Below, piece after piece: positions 16,055 through 24,665 of a DNA stretch of 38,261 bases. Every line of letters begins with the position of its first letter. The first letter of the stretch is position 1. This stretch comes from Sphingobacterium cavernae. GTDB taxonomy: Bacteria > Bacteroidota > Bacteroidia > Sphingobacteriales > Sphingobacteriaceae. The notes under the pieces were generated by a model that saw nothing but the letters and a program-made list of their open reading frames with translations, ran no database searches and was not told where the DNA came from. Location: NCBI RefSeq assembly GCF_008520265.1, contig NZ_VIQM01000046.1, positions 1 to 38,261 of the forward strand. Reading direction: 5' to 3'. The position numbers and the translations under genes were made by a program.

Positions 16055-18175
16055 CTAGACAGCTACTTTGCGCGCTTTCTCACGTTCCCAAATTCGATGT
16101 CCTTTCATTACATGAATGAAATCTTTAGTCAAATCCTTTTTAGATTCTAAAATAATTCCATCATCAATATCTTTTATTAATGTATCCTCAATGAGCGATT
16201 CTGCACCTTTTGCAAAAGCTATAGCTTTACAATGCCTATATGCTTCGTTTATAAATTGAAAATAGTCTGGTTCTGCTGCTAATGTATTAACCGAATCACC
16301 TTCTGGTGTGTAGAAAGCATCGTAACATACTGAAGCTTCTGTCAAATACGTAAATTGAATATCCTCTTCTCCGCCTTCTTTAAATTTAACTTTTCCAACC
16401 TTTGTACTTATTAATACTGCTTCTGCACCTTCTGCTTCCAAAGCTGATTTCATTTTATCAATACTCGCTTTACTTACACCATTATCCACCAAGAATGCAA
16501 CTTTTCGCGTTTCGATTGTACCTTCGCCAGGCTTTATCTCCATGCTTAATGCTTTAGATGTTATAACCTCAGGCTTAGGCGCTTTGATTGGATATTCGGG
16601 GTGATTGTGTCTTGCAAATTGTAGGGTCAACTCATCCAATTCTTTAGGTGGCTCGATTCCCAAATTATCACCGACAGCTTTGGCAAGCTTATCATCTATT
16701 TGATTTAATATAGCCAACTCTCTTCGGCGTATGTCCGGACTATTAATTTTTGATAATTCGAAACTATATGCTGAAACTATATGTTCCTGCTCGGCTGGAG
16801 ATTGCGATTGAAAGAATAATCTAGCTTGTGTGAAGTGATCGGCAAAAGATGATGAGCGACCTCTGATTTTCTTTGCATCTATTTTTTCAGCATGAGATTC
16901 GAAGCCAGATTCTCCTTTAAGCATCGCATGATAGGGGCAACCTCCACCCAAACTATTTGGAAAATAAGATACATTTCCTTTAAGAATATCTTGTCTACCA
17001 AAACCGTCTTTTTGATTGTTGTATTTTCCATTTACAGGTCTATTAATAGGTAATTCATGAAAGTTGGGTCCACCCAATCGGTAATTTTGTGTATCTGCAT
17101 AGGAAAAAACACGCCCTTGTAATAGTGGATCATTACTGAAGTCAATACCAGGCACTAAACGTCCAGGATCAAAAGCGATTTGTTCCGTTTCTGCAAAGAA
17201 ATTTTCGGGATTACGATTTAAGGTCATAGTTCCAATAATCTGAACTGGAACAACCTCTTCTGGGATGAGTTTTGTTGGGTCTAGTATGTCAAATGAATAT
17301 TTTAACTCATCTTCCTCAGGAATTAATTGAACACCTAGATCCCATTGCGGATAATTTCCTTTGTCAATGGCTTCCCACAAGTCTCTACGGTGAAAATCAG
17401 CATCATAACCCGAAATTTTTTGAGCTTCCTGCCATGCTACCTGATGCACGCCTAATTTTGGTTTCCAATGAAATTTCACAAAAGTTCCTTTGCCTTCGTC
17501 ATTGACAAACTTAAATGTATGCACGCCAAAACCTTCCATCATACGGAGTGAACGTGGAATAGCACGATCCGACATTGCCCACATGACCATATGTGCCGAC
17601 TCTGGCATCAAGGATACAAAATCCCAAAAAGTGTCATGTGCTGATGCAGCTTGTGGCATTTCATTGTTTGGTTCTGGTTTCACGGCGTGTACCAGATCCG
17701 GAAAATTCATAGCATCTTGAATGAAAAATACGGGAATATTGTTTCCCACTAAATCATAATTACCATCTTCGGTATAAAATTTAACTGAAAAACCGCGCAC
17801 ATCTCGTGCTAGATCAGTAGAACCTTTAAAACCAGCTACTGTGGAAAATCTTAAAAACAAGGGTGTCTTAGTGCCTTTTTTCAAGAACTTAGCTTTTGTA
17901 TATTTAGATACATCTGCTGTTGCTTCAAAAATTCCATGTGCTCCAGAACCACGAGCATGTACAACACGCTCTGGAATCCTTTCCCTATCGAAATGCGCTA
18001 ATTTATCTTGATATATGAAATCTTCTAATAGGGATGGACCACGTTCGCCAGCTTTTAATGTATTATTATTATCATGTATAGGCACACCATCGTTTGTAGT
18101 TAGCGGTTTGTTTGCATTATCTACAGTATGCTTATTAATGATGTCAATTTTCTTATTGGATTTTTCCTCTTTCAT
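16055..18175 (-). CDS. katE: large-subunit monofunctional catalase (HPII type)
   Basis: A 706-residue clade 2 catalase that splits hydrogen peroxide. The N-terminal extension leads into RVVHARGSGAHG with catalytic His73. VGNNIPVFFIQD holds the active-site Asn (about 146). The heme-ligand Tyr (about 359) is in RVFSYADTQNYRLGG. The C-terminal part, from about residue 555 (RKVAFLVDNGVSKASIDKM), is the flavodoxin/class I amidotransferase-like domain that marks the large catalases. Length matches E. coli HPII-like enzymes. Two small genes lie upstream on the same strand (a membrane protein and a lipocalin), suggesting a stress group. Confidence 0.95.
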   Translation of the reverse strand: MKEEKSNKKIDIINKHTVDNANKPLTTNDGVPIHDNNNTLKAGERGPSLLEDFIYQDKLAHFDRERIPERVVHARGSGAHGIFEATADVSKYTKAKFLKKGTKTPLFLRFSTVAGFKGSTDLARDVRGFSVKFYTEDGNYDLVGNNIPVFFIQDAMNFPDLVHAVKPEPNNEMPQAASAHDTFWDFVSLMPESAHMVMWAMSDRAIPRSLRMMEGFGVHTFKFVNDEGKGTFVKFHWKPKLGVHQVAWQEAQKISGYDADFHRRDLWEAIDKGNYPQWDLGVQLIPEEDELKYSFDILDPTKLIPEEVVPVQIIGTMTLNRNPENFFAETEQIAFDPGRLVPGIDFSNDPLLQGRVFSYADTQNYRLGGPNFHELPINRPVNGKYNNQKDGFGRQDILKGNVSYFPNSLGGGCPYHAMLKGESGFESHAEKIDAKKIRGRSSSFADHFTQARLFFQSQSPAEQEHIVSAYSFELSKINSPDIRRRELAILNQIDDKLAKAVGDNLGIEPPKELDELTLQFARHNHPEYPIKAPKPEVITSKALSMEIKPGEGTIETRKVAFLVDNGVSKASIDKMKSALEAEGAEAVLISTKVGKVKFKEGGEEDIQFTYLTEASVCYDAFYTPEGDSVNTLAAEPDYFQFINEAYRHCKAIAFAKGAESLIEDTLIKDIDDGIILESKKDLTKDFIHVMKGHRIWEREKARKVAV

Positions 18176-18210
18176 AATCTAAATAGTGTTTTAATGGATA
18201 ATAAATATCA

Positions 18211-18237
18211 AGCTGAACTAAAAATATTAGTTCAGCT
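18211..18237. repeat. perfect 11-bp inverted repeat upstream of katE
   Basis: AGCTGAACTAA and TTAGTTCAGCT (18211-18221 with 18227-18237) are separated by 5 nt. The repeat lies between the small membrane-protein gene stop (18261) and the katE start (18175). It could be the terminator of the upstream gene or an operator for katE; the following T-tract is weak, so neither is settled. Confidence 0.5.
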
Positions 18238-18260
18238 AAATTCATGATTGATACAGGGAT

Positions 18261-18497
18261 TTAATCGTGTCCTTCGGTTTTGACGATTTTATTATAAATG
18301 CCTAGCAACAAAAAAGGTGCTACCCACTGACCGACAAATAATGCGTCTTTATCATCCTTGCCGCGTGCACACTTTAATGCTGCAGATACAGCCATGGCAC
18401 CTAATGCTGCGCCAAGAAACAAGATAGATGGAATTTTTGAAGTTTCTTTTTCGACCGCTTTAGTTACTTGGTCTTCATTTCCCGTTGATAGTGCCAT
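18261..18497 (-). CDS. small membrane protein of unknown function
   Basis: A 78-residue protein with two hydrophobic segments, IPSILFLGAALGAMAVSAAL (about 22-41) and LFVGQWVAPFLLLGIYNKIV (about 53-72), joined by a charged loop KCARGKDDKD. The N-terminus is charged and probably cytoplasmic. It is encoded 85 nt upstream of katE on the same strand and downstream of a lipocalin gene, so it is likely stress-related by context only. I do not recognise a named family. Clean start, protein-like composition and the flanking hairpins support it as a real gene. Confidence 0.7.
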   Translation of the reverse strand: MALSTGNEDQVTKAVEKETSKIPSILFLGAALGAMAVSAALKCARGKDDKDALFVGQWVAPFLLLGIYNKIVKTEGHD

Positions 18498-18503
18498 AAT
18501 TAT

Positions 18504-18547
18504 ATTTATTTTAGTTATGCTGTAATAACATCATAATTAAAATAAAT
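18504..18547. repeat. 16-bp imperfect inverted repeat at the start of the small membrane-protein gene
   Basis: ATTTATTTTAGTTATG (18504-18519) pairs with CATAATTAAAATAAAT (18532-18547) with one mismatch, a wobble pair in RNA. It lies 7 nt upstream of the ATG at 18497 on the minus strand, so in the promoter or leader. An operator or a leader hairpin are both possible. Confidence 0.45.
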
Positions 18548-18594
18548 GTTTTTGCGTTATTGAATATTAATATTAATTAACATCTAATTTATAT

Positions 18595-19146
18595 TTATTT
18601 TACAAAAGGGTTGTCCATATTATGTTCTATCCAGATTAAATCATTTGTATCGTAACCAAATTCTGTGGCAATTTTCAAATATTCTTTTTTAATATTTTCT
18701 GGAACAGATTTTTCTCTAGATAAAATCCATAAATAGTCAAAATTTTTGCCTCCAACCAAAGCATATCTATAATCCTTATCTACCGCAAAAACATTATAAC
18801 CCGAATAAAAGGGACCAAAAAACGAAACTTTCAATGCCCCTTCATTTTCATTACCTCTGAATTTGGCATTTCCCACGGCATTTTTCCATTCTTGTTTTAC
18901 ATAATTATAGCCTGAGTTCACCACTTTTATATCCCCATTATTTTTTAAAGAATATTGTGCAACGGTGTTATTGAGATTTCTTTCTTGTTTAAAATCTATA
19001 CGTGCAATTTCGTACCAAGTTCCAATATATTGTTTAGCGTCAAAATTTTGGACTACTTTAGCACCTTTCGGAATAGATTGGCAGCCTACAAATGAAAGTG
19101 ATAGCAGTAAAAACGTAAATAGTGAGAAATTGCAATAGTTGTTCAT
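18595..19146 (-). CDS. blc: lipocalin lipoprotein (Blc-like)
   Basis: A 183-residue bacterial lipocalin. The signal peptide of a lipoprotein ends in SFVGC with the lipid-bearing Cys22. The lipocalin motif follows as KQYIGTWYEIARIDFKQERN, with later YNYVKQEWKNAVGNAKF and LVGGKNFDYLWILSRE, matching Blc. The open frame extends 19 codons further to 19203, but the ATG at 19146 (MNNYCNFSLFTFLLL) places the lipobox at a normal distance and is chosen. Blc-type proteins bind fatty acids or lysophospholipids at the outer membrane and are induced by stress. It is first in the group with the small membrane protein and katE. Confidence 0.88.
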   Translation of the reverse strand: MNNYCNFSLFTFLLLSLSFVGCQSIPKGAKVVQNFDAKQYIGTWYEIARIDFKQERNLNNTVAQYSLKNNGDIKVVNSGYNYVKQEWKNAVGNAKFRGNENEGALKVSFFGPFYSGYNVFAVDKDYRYALVGGKNFDYLWILSREKSVPENIKKEYLKIATEFGYDTNDLIWIEHNMDNPFVK

Positions 19147-19372
19147 ATGCAATAAATTTATATCATTAAACAATGAAGTATAAATAATGTTCATAATTCC
19201 CAATATGTTTTTAAAAATTACTTATTGCAAGAATTGAATCGAAATAAACAATAAAATTAACCTATGAGATATAAATATCTTTAAGGGATAATTTGTAACA
19301 TATTGGTTATTTAATATCTAAACTAGTCTTTGGGATAATAATTTGTTATATTGCGTTATATAAACATTAATT

Positions 19373-20656
19373 ATGAACCGTAAAAATTTTTTGAAAGCTA
19401 GTGCTTTACTAGCTACCTCAACCTTTTATGTACCCAGCATGGCATCCAATTTATTGCAGTCTAAAATTAGAGTAGGTCTAATTGGCGTTAACGGCATGGG
19501 ATGGGCTAATTTGAATGCTCTTCTTAAAGTAGATAACGTTGTTTGTACTGCGCTTTGTGATGTCGATGCAAACGTTTTAGCTAGAAGAAAATCAGAACTA
19601 GCTGGAAGAAATATACAAGTAAAAACTTATGAAGATCACAAAAAACTTTTAAAAGATAATGTTGTTGATCTAGTAATAATCGCTACACCAGATCATTGGC
19701 ATTGTATTCAATATGTAGATGCAATCCGTGCGGGAAAACACGTTTACGTTGAAAAACCGATAGGTAATTCAATCAAAGAATGTGAAGTAATGGTAGCAGC
19801 AGCTGCTAAATCAAATTGCATTGTTCAGGTTGGTCAATGGCAACGCAGTCAGCAACATTTTAGAGATGCTATGGCATTCGTTCATTCTGGTAAATTAGGA
19901 AAAGTACGTTTGGTTAAAGCATGGTCATATGTAGGCTGGAAAGACCCTATTATTAAAAAACCAGATACACCAGTTCCTGCAGGAGTAAATTATGACTTGT
20001 GGCTTGGTCCTGCTCAGAAAAGGAATTTCAATGAAAATCGTTTTCACTTTGAATTCCGTTGGTTTTGGGATTATGCTGGTGGATTGATGACTGATTGGGG
20101 CGTGCATTTGATTGACTTCGCTTTAATCGGAATGAAAGCTTCTGTTCCTAAATCAATTGTCGCAACTGGAGGAGTATATGCTGATCCAAATACGGCTGCG
20201 GAAACGCCAGATACATTGACAGCATTGTATGAATTTGATGATTTCAATATACAGTGGGAGCACGCGCTAGGTATTGAATCAGGACCTTACAGTAGGGATC
20301 ACGGCGTAGCATTTATTGGCAATAATGGAACATTGGTTGTGAATAGAGGCGGATGGGAAGTAATTCCAGATAAGAAAAAGATGGAAGCTGTACCACTTCA
20401 ACCAGCAGTAGATAATGGTTTAGAATTGCATATGGTTAATTTGGTTGAAGCTATCCGTAAAAAAGATAAATCTTTAATCAATGCACCAATTGAAGCTGGT
20501 AGTCATATTGCAACAATATCTCAAATGGGTAATATAGCGTATCGTACAAGCAAAAAAATATTTTGGGATAAAGAAAAGAAAAAATTTACTGACGAGGAAT
20601 CCAATACATATTTGGCTGCGAAATATCACAACGGATATGCTATTCCAACAGTATAA
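19373..20656 (+). CDS. Gfo/Idh/MocA-family oxidoreductase, probably exported
   Basis: A 427-residue NAD(P)-dependent oxidoreductase. The N-terminus NRKNFLKASALLATSTF is a Tat-like signal in which the second Arg of RR is Lys. The Rossmann fold begins IRVGLIGVNGMGWANL. EKPIGNSIKECEVM contains the EKP motif with the conserved Lys of the family, and GGLMTDWGVHLIDFAL carries the active-site Asp/His pair. It is the first of three close genes with a DUF1080 protein and a second Gfo/Idh/MocA enzyme. By context it probably oxidises or reduces the C3 position of a glycoside. The sugar is not predictable. Confidence 0.9.
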   Translation: MNRKNFLKASALLATSTFYVPSMASNLLQSKIRVGLIGVNGMGWANLNALLKVDNVVCTALCDVDANVLARRKSELAGRNIQVKTYEDHKKLLKDNVVDLVIIATPDHWHCIQYVDAIRAGKHVYVEKPIGNSIKECEVMVAAAAKSNCIVQVGQWQRSQQHFRDAMAFVHSGKLGKVRLVKAWSYVGWKDPIIKKPDTPVPAGVNYDLWLGPAQKRNFNENRFHFEFRWFWDYAGGLMTDWGVHLIDFALIGMKASVPKSIVATGGVYADPNTAAETPDTLTALYEFDDFNIQWEHALGIESGPYSRDHGVAFIGNNGTLVVNRGGWEVIPDKKKMEAVPLQPAVDNGLELHMVNLVEAIRKKDKSLINAPIEAGSHIATISQMGNIAYRTSKKIFWDKEKKKFTDEESNTYLAAKYHNGYAIPTV

Positions 20657-20692
20657 TTTTCAAACAAACAAATAAATCTATCTATAGGCGTT

Positions 20693-22099
20693 ATGTTAAA
20701 CATACTAAAAGAAAATATAAAAATAGTTTGCGCATCTATTGTGTTAACTGCTTTCATGTCTTCTAATATAAACGATATAAAAGCACAAACTAAGAACAGC
20801 AAAGAAAACTGGACTAGTTTATTTGATGGCAAAAGCCTTAAAGGTTGGAAGCCGGTAGGAGGTAAGGCTCCATATACTATTGAAAATGGAGTTATTGTAG
20901 GTACAATGACTAAAGGCACTCCGAATTCTTTTCTGATTACAGAAAAAGAATATGGAGACTTTATTTTAGAGCTTGAAATCAAATTGGAAGGCGATAAAAC
21001 TAATTCCGGCGTACAAGTAAGAAGTCATTATGATCCAACTGCAAATAATGGGCAAGGTCGCGTATATGGTAGACAAGTGGATGTAGATCCTACACCACGT
21101 GCTTGGACTGGGGGTATATATGATGAAGCGCGCAGAGGTTGGTTGTATCCATTAGATTTAAATGAGCAGGCAAAGTCTGCATATAAAGCAGAGCAATACA
21201 ATCATATCCGAATTGAATCAATTGGCGATGAGTTGAAAACATGGATAAACAATGTTCCAGCAGCATATGTGATTGATACATTGGATGCTCGTGGATTTAT
21301 TGGCTTACAAGTTCATAGTATTTCGCCAGATCTAGACGGAAAAAAAGTTTATTTCAAGAATATTAAAATTCAAACAAATAACTTGAAACCTAAAGCTTTT
21401 CCTAAGGACAATTATGTAGTAAATCTACAGCAAAATAAGCTTAGTCAACCAGAACAAAATTCCGGAGTTAAATTATTATTTGATGGAAAAACTTCAACAA
21501 ACTGGAGAAGTGTATATCATCAGAATTTCCCTGCAAAAGGTTGGGAAATTAAAGACGGTATCATCAAAGTTCTTAAATCCGATGGCGGAGAGGCTACAAA
21601 TGGTGGTGATATTATCACAAAAGATCAATTTAGTGCATTTGATTTTTCATTTGAATTTAAATTGTCTGAAGGTGCAAATAGCGGTGTGAAATATTTCGTA
21701 ACATTAAAAGAAAAAACACAAGGATCAGCCATAGGACTAGAATATCAGCTATTGGATGATGCTAAACATCCAGATGCTAAAATGGGACGTGATGGTAATA
21801 GAACATTGGCATCATTGTACGATTTGATTACATCAGATAGAAATCCGCGTCCACGCAAACCGATTGGAGAGTGGAATAGGGGACGAATAGTGGTGACCAA
21901 AGACAATACAGTAACGTATTTTCTGAATGGTTTTAAAGTGTTAAGCTTTGTGCGTGGTTCGAAAGAATTTAAGGATTTAGTAGCCATAAGTAAATATAAA
22001 GATTGGGAGAAATTTGGTGAAGCTGAAACGGGTCATATTTTGTTGCAAGATCACGGTGACGAAGTATCTTTCCGCAGTATCAAAATTAAAGAACTTTAA
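20693..22099 (+). CDS. secreted protein with two DUF1080 (3-keto-glycoside hydrolase/lyase-like) domains
   Basis: A 468-residue protein with an N-terminal hydrophobic signal (cleaving near IKAQ, about residue 32) and two copies of the DUF1080 beta-sandwich. Copy one starts WTSLFDGKSLKGWKPVGG and contains TNSGVQVRSHYD. Copy two starts KLLFDGKTSTNWRSVY and contains ANSGVKYFV. The family includes 3-keto-disaccharide hydrolases and 3-keto-glycoside lyases. It lies 36 nt after one Gfo/Idh/MocA gene and 21 nt before another, so the oxidised glycosides they make are the likely substrates. The doubling is less common than single-domain members. Confidence 0.88.
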   Translation: MLNILKENIKIVCASIVLTAFMSSNINDIKAQTKNSKENWTSLFDGKSLKGWKPVGGKAPYTIENGVIVGTMTKGTPNSFLITEKEYGDFILELEIKLEGDKTNSGVQVRSHYDPTANNGQGRVYGRQVDVDPTPRAWTGGIYDEARRGWLYPLDLNEQAKSAYKAEQYNHIRIESIGDELKTWINNVPAAYVIDTLDARGFIGLQVHSISPDLDGKKVYFKNIKIQTNNLKPKAFPKDNYVVNLQQNKLSQPEQNSGVKLLFDGKTSTNWRSVYHQNFPAKGWEIKDGIIKVLKSDGGEATNGGDIITKDQFSAFDFSFEFKLSEGANSGVKYFVTLKEKTQGSAIGLEYQLLDDAKHPDAKMGRDGNRTLASLYDLITSDRNPRPRKPIGEWNRGRIVVTKDNTVTYFLNGFKVLSFVRGSKEFKDLVAISKYKDWEKFGEAETGHILLQDHGDEVSFRSIKIKEL

Positions 22100-22120
22100 A
22101 CCTTTTAATTTAAGCTGATT

Positions 22121-23536
22121 ATGAATCATTATATTTCAAGAAGAAATTTCATCTCACGCGCAGCATTAGCTGGTGGTGGAATAATTCTTTCCAACAGTTT
22201 ACTTGGCAAAATTCCTTTAGCTGCAGCGAATGAACGTGTAAATTTAGCTTGTATTGGCATCGGTTTCCGCGGAGCGGAAATTATAAAAGACTTATATAAA
22301 ACAGGACTCTGCAATATTGTAGCGTTGTGCGACGTTGATATGGGCGCAAAACATACACAAGAAATTGCAAACATGTTCCCGAATGCGAAGCGTTTTCAGG
22401 ACTTCCGCAAGATGTTCGATGCGATGAGTAATGAGATCGACGCCGTTTCAATTGGTACACCTGATTTCGCACACTTTCCAATGACAATGATGGCGATGGA
22501 TTTAGGCAAACATGTTTACGTGGAGAAGCCGATGGCGCATACTTTTTATGAGAATGAATTAATGATCCAGAAGGCTAATAAATTCCCAAAAGTCGTTACA
22601 CAGATGGGTAATCAAGGGCATTCTGAAGCAAATTACTTTCAATTCAAAGCATGGAAAGAGGCAGGAATTATCAAGGATATAACACGCATCGATGCGCATA
22701 TGAATATGCCGCGAAGATGGCATTCATGGAATGTTAATATTAAAAATTTTCCGAATGCTGAATCAATTCCTGAGACTATGGATTGGGAACTTTGGCAGAT
22801 GCATACTAAAGGGCACATGTACAATAAGGATTTTGTCAATGGGCAATGGCGCTGTTGGTATGACTTTGGAATGGGCGCGCTAGGAGACTGGGGAGCACAC
22901 ATTATTGATACTGCACATGAATTTTTAGATTTGGGTTTACCAACAGAAGTGAATGTTGTAAAATTAGATGGGCATAATGGTTTCTTCTTCCCAATGTCGA
23001 CTACATTAAAATTCAAATTTCCTAAGCGTAAAGGACATCCTGCACTTGACATTAATTGGTATGACGGCCTCGATAATTTGCCACCGATACCAGAAGGATA
23101 TGGCGTATCTGGTTTGGATCCCAACATTCCGCCGCCAAGTACTGGAAATTTGGAACCTGCAAAATTGAATCCAGGTAAAATTATATACAGCAAAGATTTG
23201 ATTTTTAAAGGCGGATCTCATGGAAGTACGTTGCAGATTATTCCTGAAGAGAAAGCCAAAGCTTTAGCTTCGAAATTACCCGAAGTTGCAGCTACGCCAT
23301 CTAATCATTTCAAAAACTTTTTGCAAGCCTGTAAAGGTTTAGAGAAAACGCGTTCACCGTTTTCTATTGCTGGGCCTTTGAGTCAAGTATTTTGTTTAGG
23401 TGTTATTGTACAACGATTGAACACGAATATTCAATTTGATCAAAAGACAAAAGAAATCACTAACAATGCTTTTGCAAATGCGTTATTGGTCGGACCACCT
23501 CCAGCTAAAGGTTGGGAACAATATTATAAAGTGTAA
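22121..23536 (+). CDS. Gfo/Idh/MocA-family oxidoreductase with Tat signal
   Basis: A 471-residue NAD(P)-dependent oxidoreductase. SRRNFISRAALAGG at residues 6-19 is a good twin-arginine signal, so it is folded with cofactor and then exported. The Rossmann motif is NLACIGIGFRGAEII, EKPMAHTFYENELM contains the EKP Lys, and GALGDWGAHIIDTAHE holds the active-site His/Asp region. It differs from the first oxidoreductase of the operon by a longer C-terminal half with a Pro-rich insert (GLDPNIPPPSTGNLEP). It is the last gene of the cassette and is followed by a terminator. Confidence 0.9.
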   Translation: MNHYISRRNFISRAALAGGGIILSNSLLGKIPLAAANERVNLACIGIGFRGAEIIKDLYKTGLCNIVALCDVDMGAKHTQEIANMFPNAKRFQDFRKMFDAMSNEIDAVSIGTPDFAHFPMTMMAMDLGKHVYVEKPMAHTFYENELMIQKANKFPKVVTQMGNQGHSEANYFQFKAWKEAGIIKDITRIDAHMNMPRRWHSWNVNIKNFPNAESIPETMDWELWQMHTKGHMYNKDFVNGQWRCWYDFGMGALGDWGAHIIDTAHEFLDLGLPTEVNVVKLDGHNGFFFPMSTTLKFKFPKRKGHPALDINWYDGLDNLPPIPEGYGVSGLDPNIPPPSTGNLEPAKLNPGKIIYSKDLIFKGGSHGSTLQIIPEEKAKALASKLPEVAATPSNHFKNFLQACKGLEKTRSPFSIAGPLSQVFCLGVIVQRLNTNIQFDQKTKEITNNAFANALLVGPPPAKGWEQYYKV

Positions 23537-23571
23537 ATTTTTAGAAAGCAATATTAAAGAATTGTTTTTTC

Positions 23572-23610
23572 AAATACGGAATTGATTAAAAACGTTCCGT
23601 ATTTATTTTC
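23572..23610 (+). terminator. terminator of the Gfo/Idh-DUF1080-Gfo/Idh operon
   Basis: A 10-bp stem AAATACGGAA/TTCCGTATTT (23572-23581 with 23595-23604) has a 13-nt loop and is followed by ATTTTC. It lies 36 nt after the stop of the last gene. The remaining 150 nt up to the CDF gene are AT-rich without another clear element. Confidence 0.65.
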
Positions 23611-23759
23611 AACATAATTGTCTTATAATTTATATTATGTTAAATAGAGTGTTTCGCAATCTCTCCTGCATATTGATTTATCATTAAAAATCGCATGTTT
23701 AAAACTTTAATCTTTAATTCAGATTATAATGGTTTATTTTGTAATCTAATAAACGCAAT

Positions 23760-24662
23760 ATGTCTACGCCACAATCACAAAAAGCAAAAAAGACAATTTA
23801 CTTTAGTATCGTTGGAAGTTTTGGTTTAGCTTTAATCAAATGGTTGGCTGGATTTTTTGGCAATTCATTTGCGTTGATTGCTGACGCCATTGAATCTACA
23901 TCAGATATTTTTTCTTCTATTCTTGTATTGTTGGGAATTAAGTATTCTGAGCGACCAGCGGATCGAACACACCCGTACGGTCATGGTCGTATAGAGCCGC
24001 TAATTACCTTCATTGTTGTCATATTTTTAGTGATTTCAGCCACGATTATTACCTATAAAAGTCTAATCAATATTCAAACGCCACATGATGCACCAAAATC
24101 TTGGACATTGATTGTATTAGGATTAATCATTGTGTGGAAAGAAATCAGCTATCAAATTGTCATGAGGCGAGCAAAATCGTTAAATAGCAGCTCTCTAAAG
24201 GCTGATGCATGGCATCATCGCAGCGACGCCATTACATCGGTAGCCGCATTTATTGGTATTTCGATGGCTTTATTACTTGGTGATGGTTATCAAGCTGCGG
24301 ATGATTGGGCTGCACTATTTGCTGCTGGGTTTATCATTTACAATTGTTATCGGATTTTTAGACCTGCTTTAGGTGAGATTATGGATGAGAATCTATACGA
24401 AGATATGGTTGAAGTAATAAAGAATAAGTCTTTAAATGTTAGTGGATTAATCGATACAGAAAAATGTTTTGTGCGTAAAAATGGTATGTATTTTTTGGTC
24501 GATATTCACGCTATTGTTCCTTCAGAATATACAGTAAAAGAAGGCCATGAAATTGCACACAAACTTAAAGATTATTTAATGGCTGAAATGCCTGAAATCT
24601 CAAATGTGTTTGTTCATATTGAGCCGTTTAATGCTATGGTGTATGAAGCCCGTATAAAATAG
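23760..24662 (+). CDS. cation diffusion facilitator family metal transporter
   Basis: A 300-residue CDF protein with about six membrane segments and a cytosolic C-terminal domain. The first metal site is in LIADAIESTSDIFSS. The second is in KADAWHHRSDAITS, where the HxxxD arrangement (His-His-Arg-Ser-Asp) suggests zinc or a similar divalent ion. HPYGHGRIEPL is the conserved cytosolic loop. The C-terminal 90 residues (ENLYEDMVEVI to FVHIEPF) form the ferredoxin-like regulatory domain. It should export Zn, Co, Fe or Mn by proton antiport in the inner membrane. It is a single gene, convergent with the next. Confidence 0.9.
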   Translation: MSTPQSQKAKKTIYFSIVGSFGLALIKWLAGFFGNSFALIADAIESTSDIFSSILVLLGIKYSERPADRTHPYGHGRIEPLITFIVVIFLVISATIITYKSLINIQTPHDAPKSWTLIVLGLIIVWKEISYQIVMRRAKSLNSSSLKADAWHHRSDAITSVAAFIGISMALLLGDGYQAADDWAALFAAGFIIYNCYRIFRPALGEIMDENLYEDMVEVIKNKSLNVSGLIDTEKCFVRKNGMYFLVDIHAIVPSEYTVKEGHEIAHKLKDYLMAEMPEISNVFVHIEPFNAMVYEARIK

Positions 24663-24665
24663 GAT

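Noticed and set aside
22639..23193. 184-residue open frame on the minus strand
   Set aside because: It lies wholly inside the second Gfo/Idh/MocA gene, whose protein matches its family throughout; the antisense product shows no domain.
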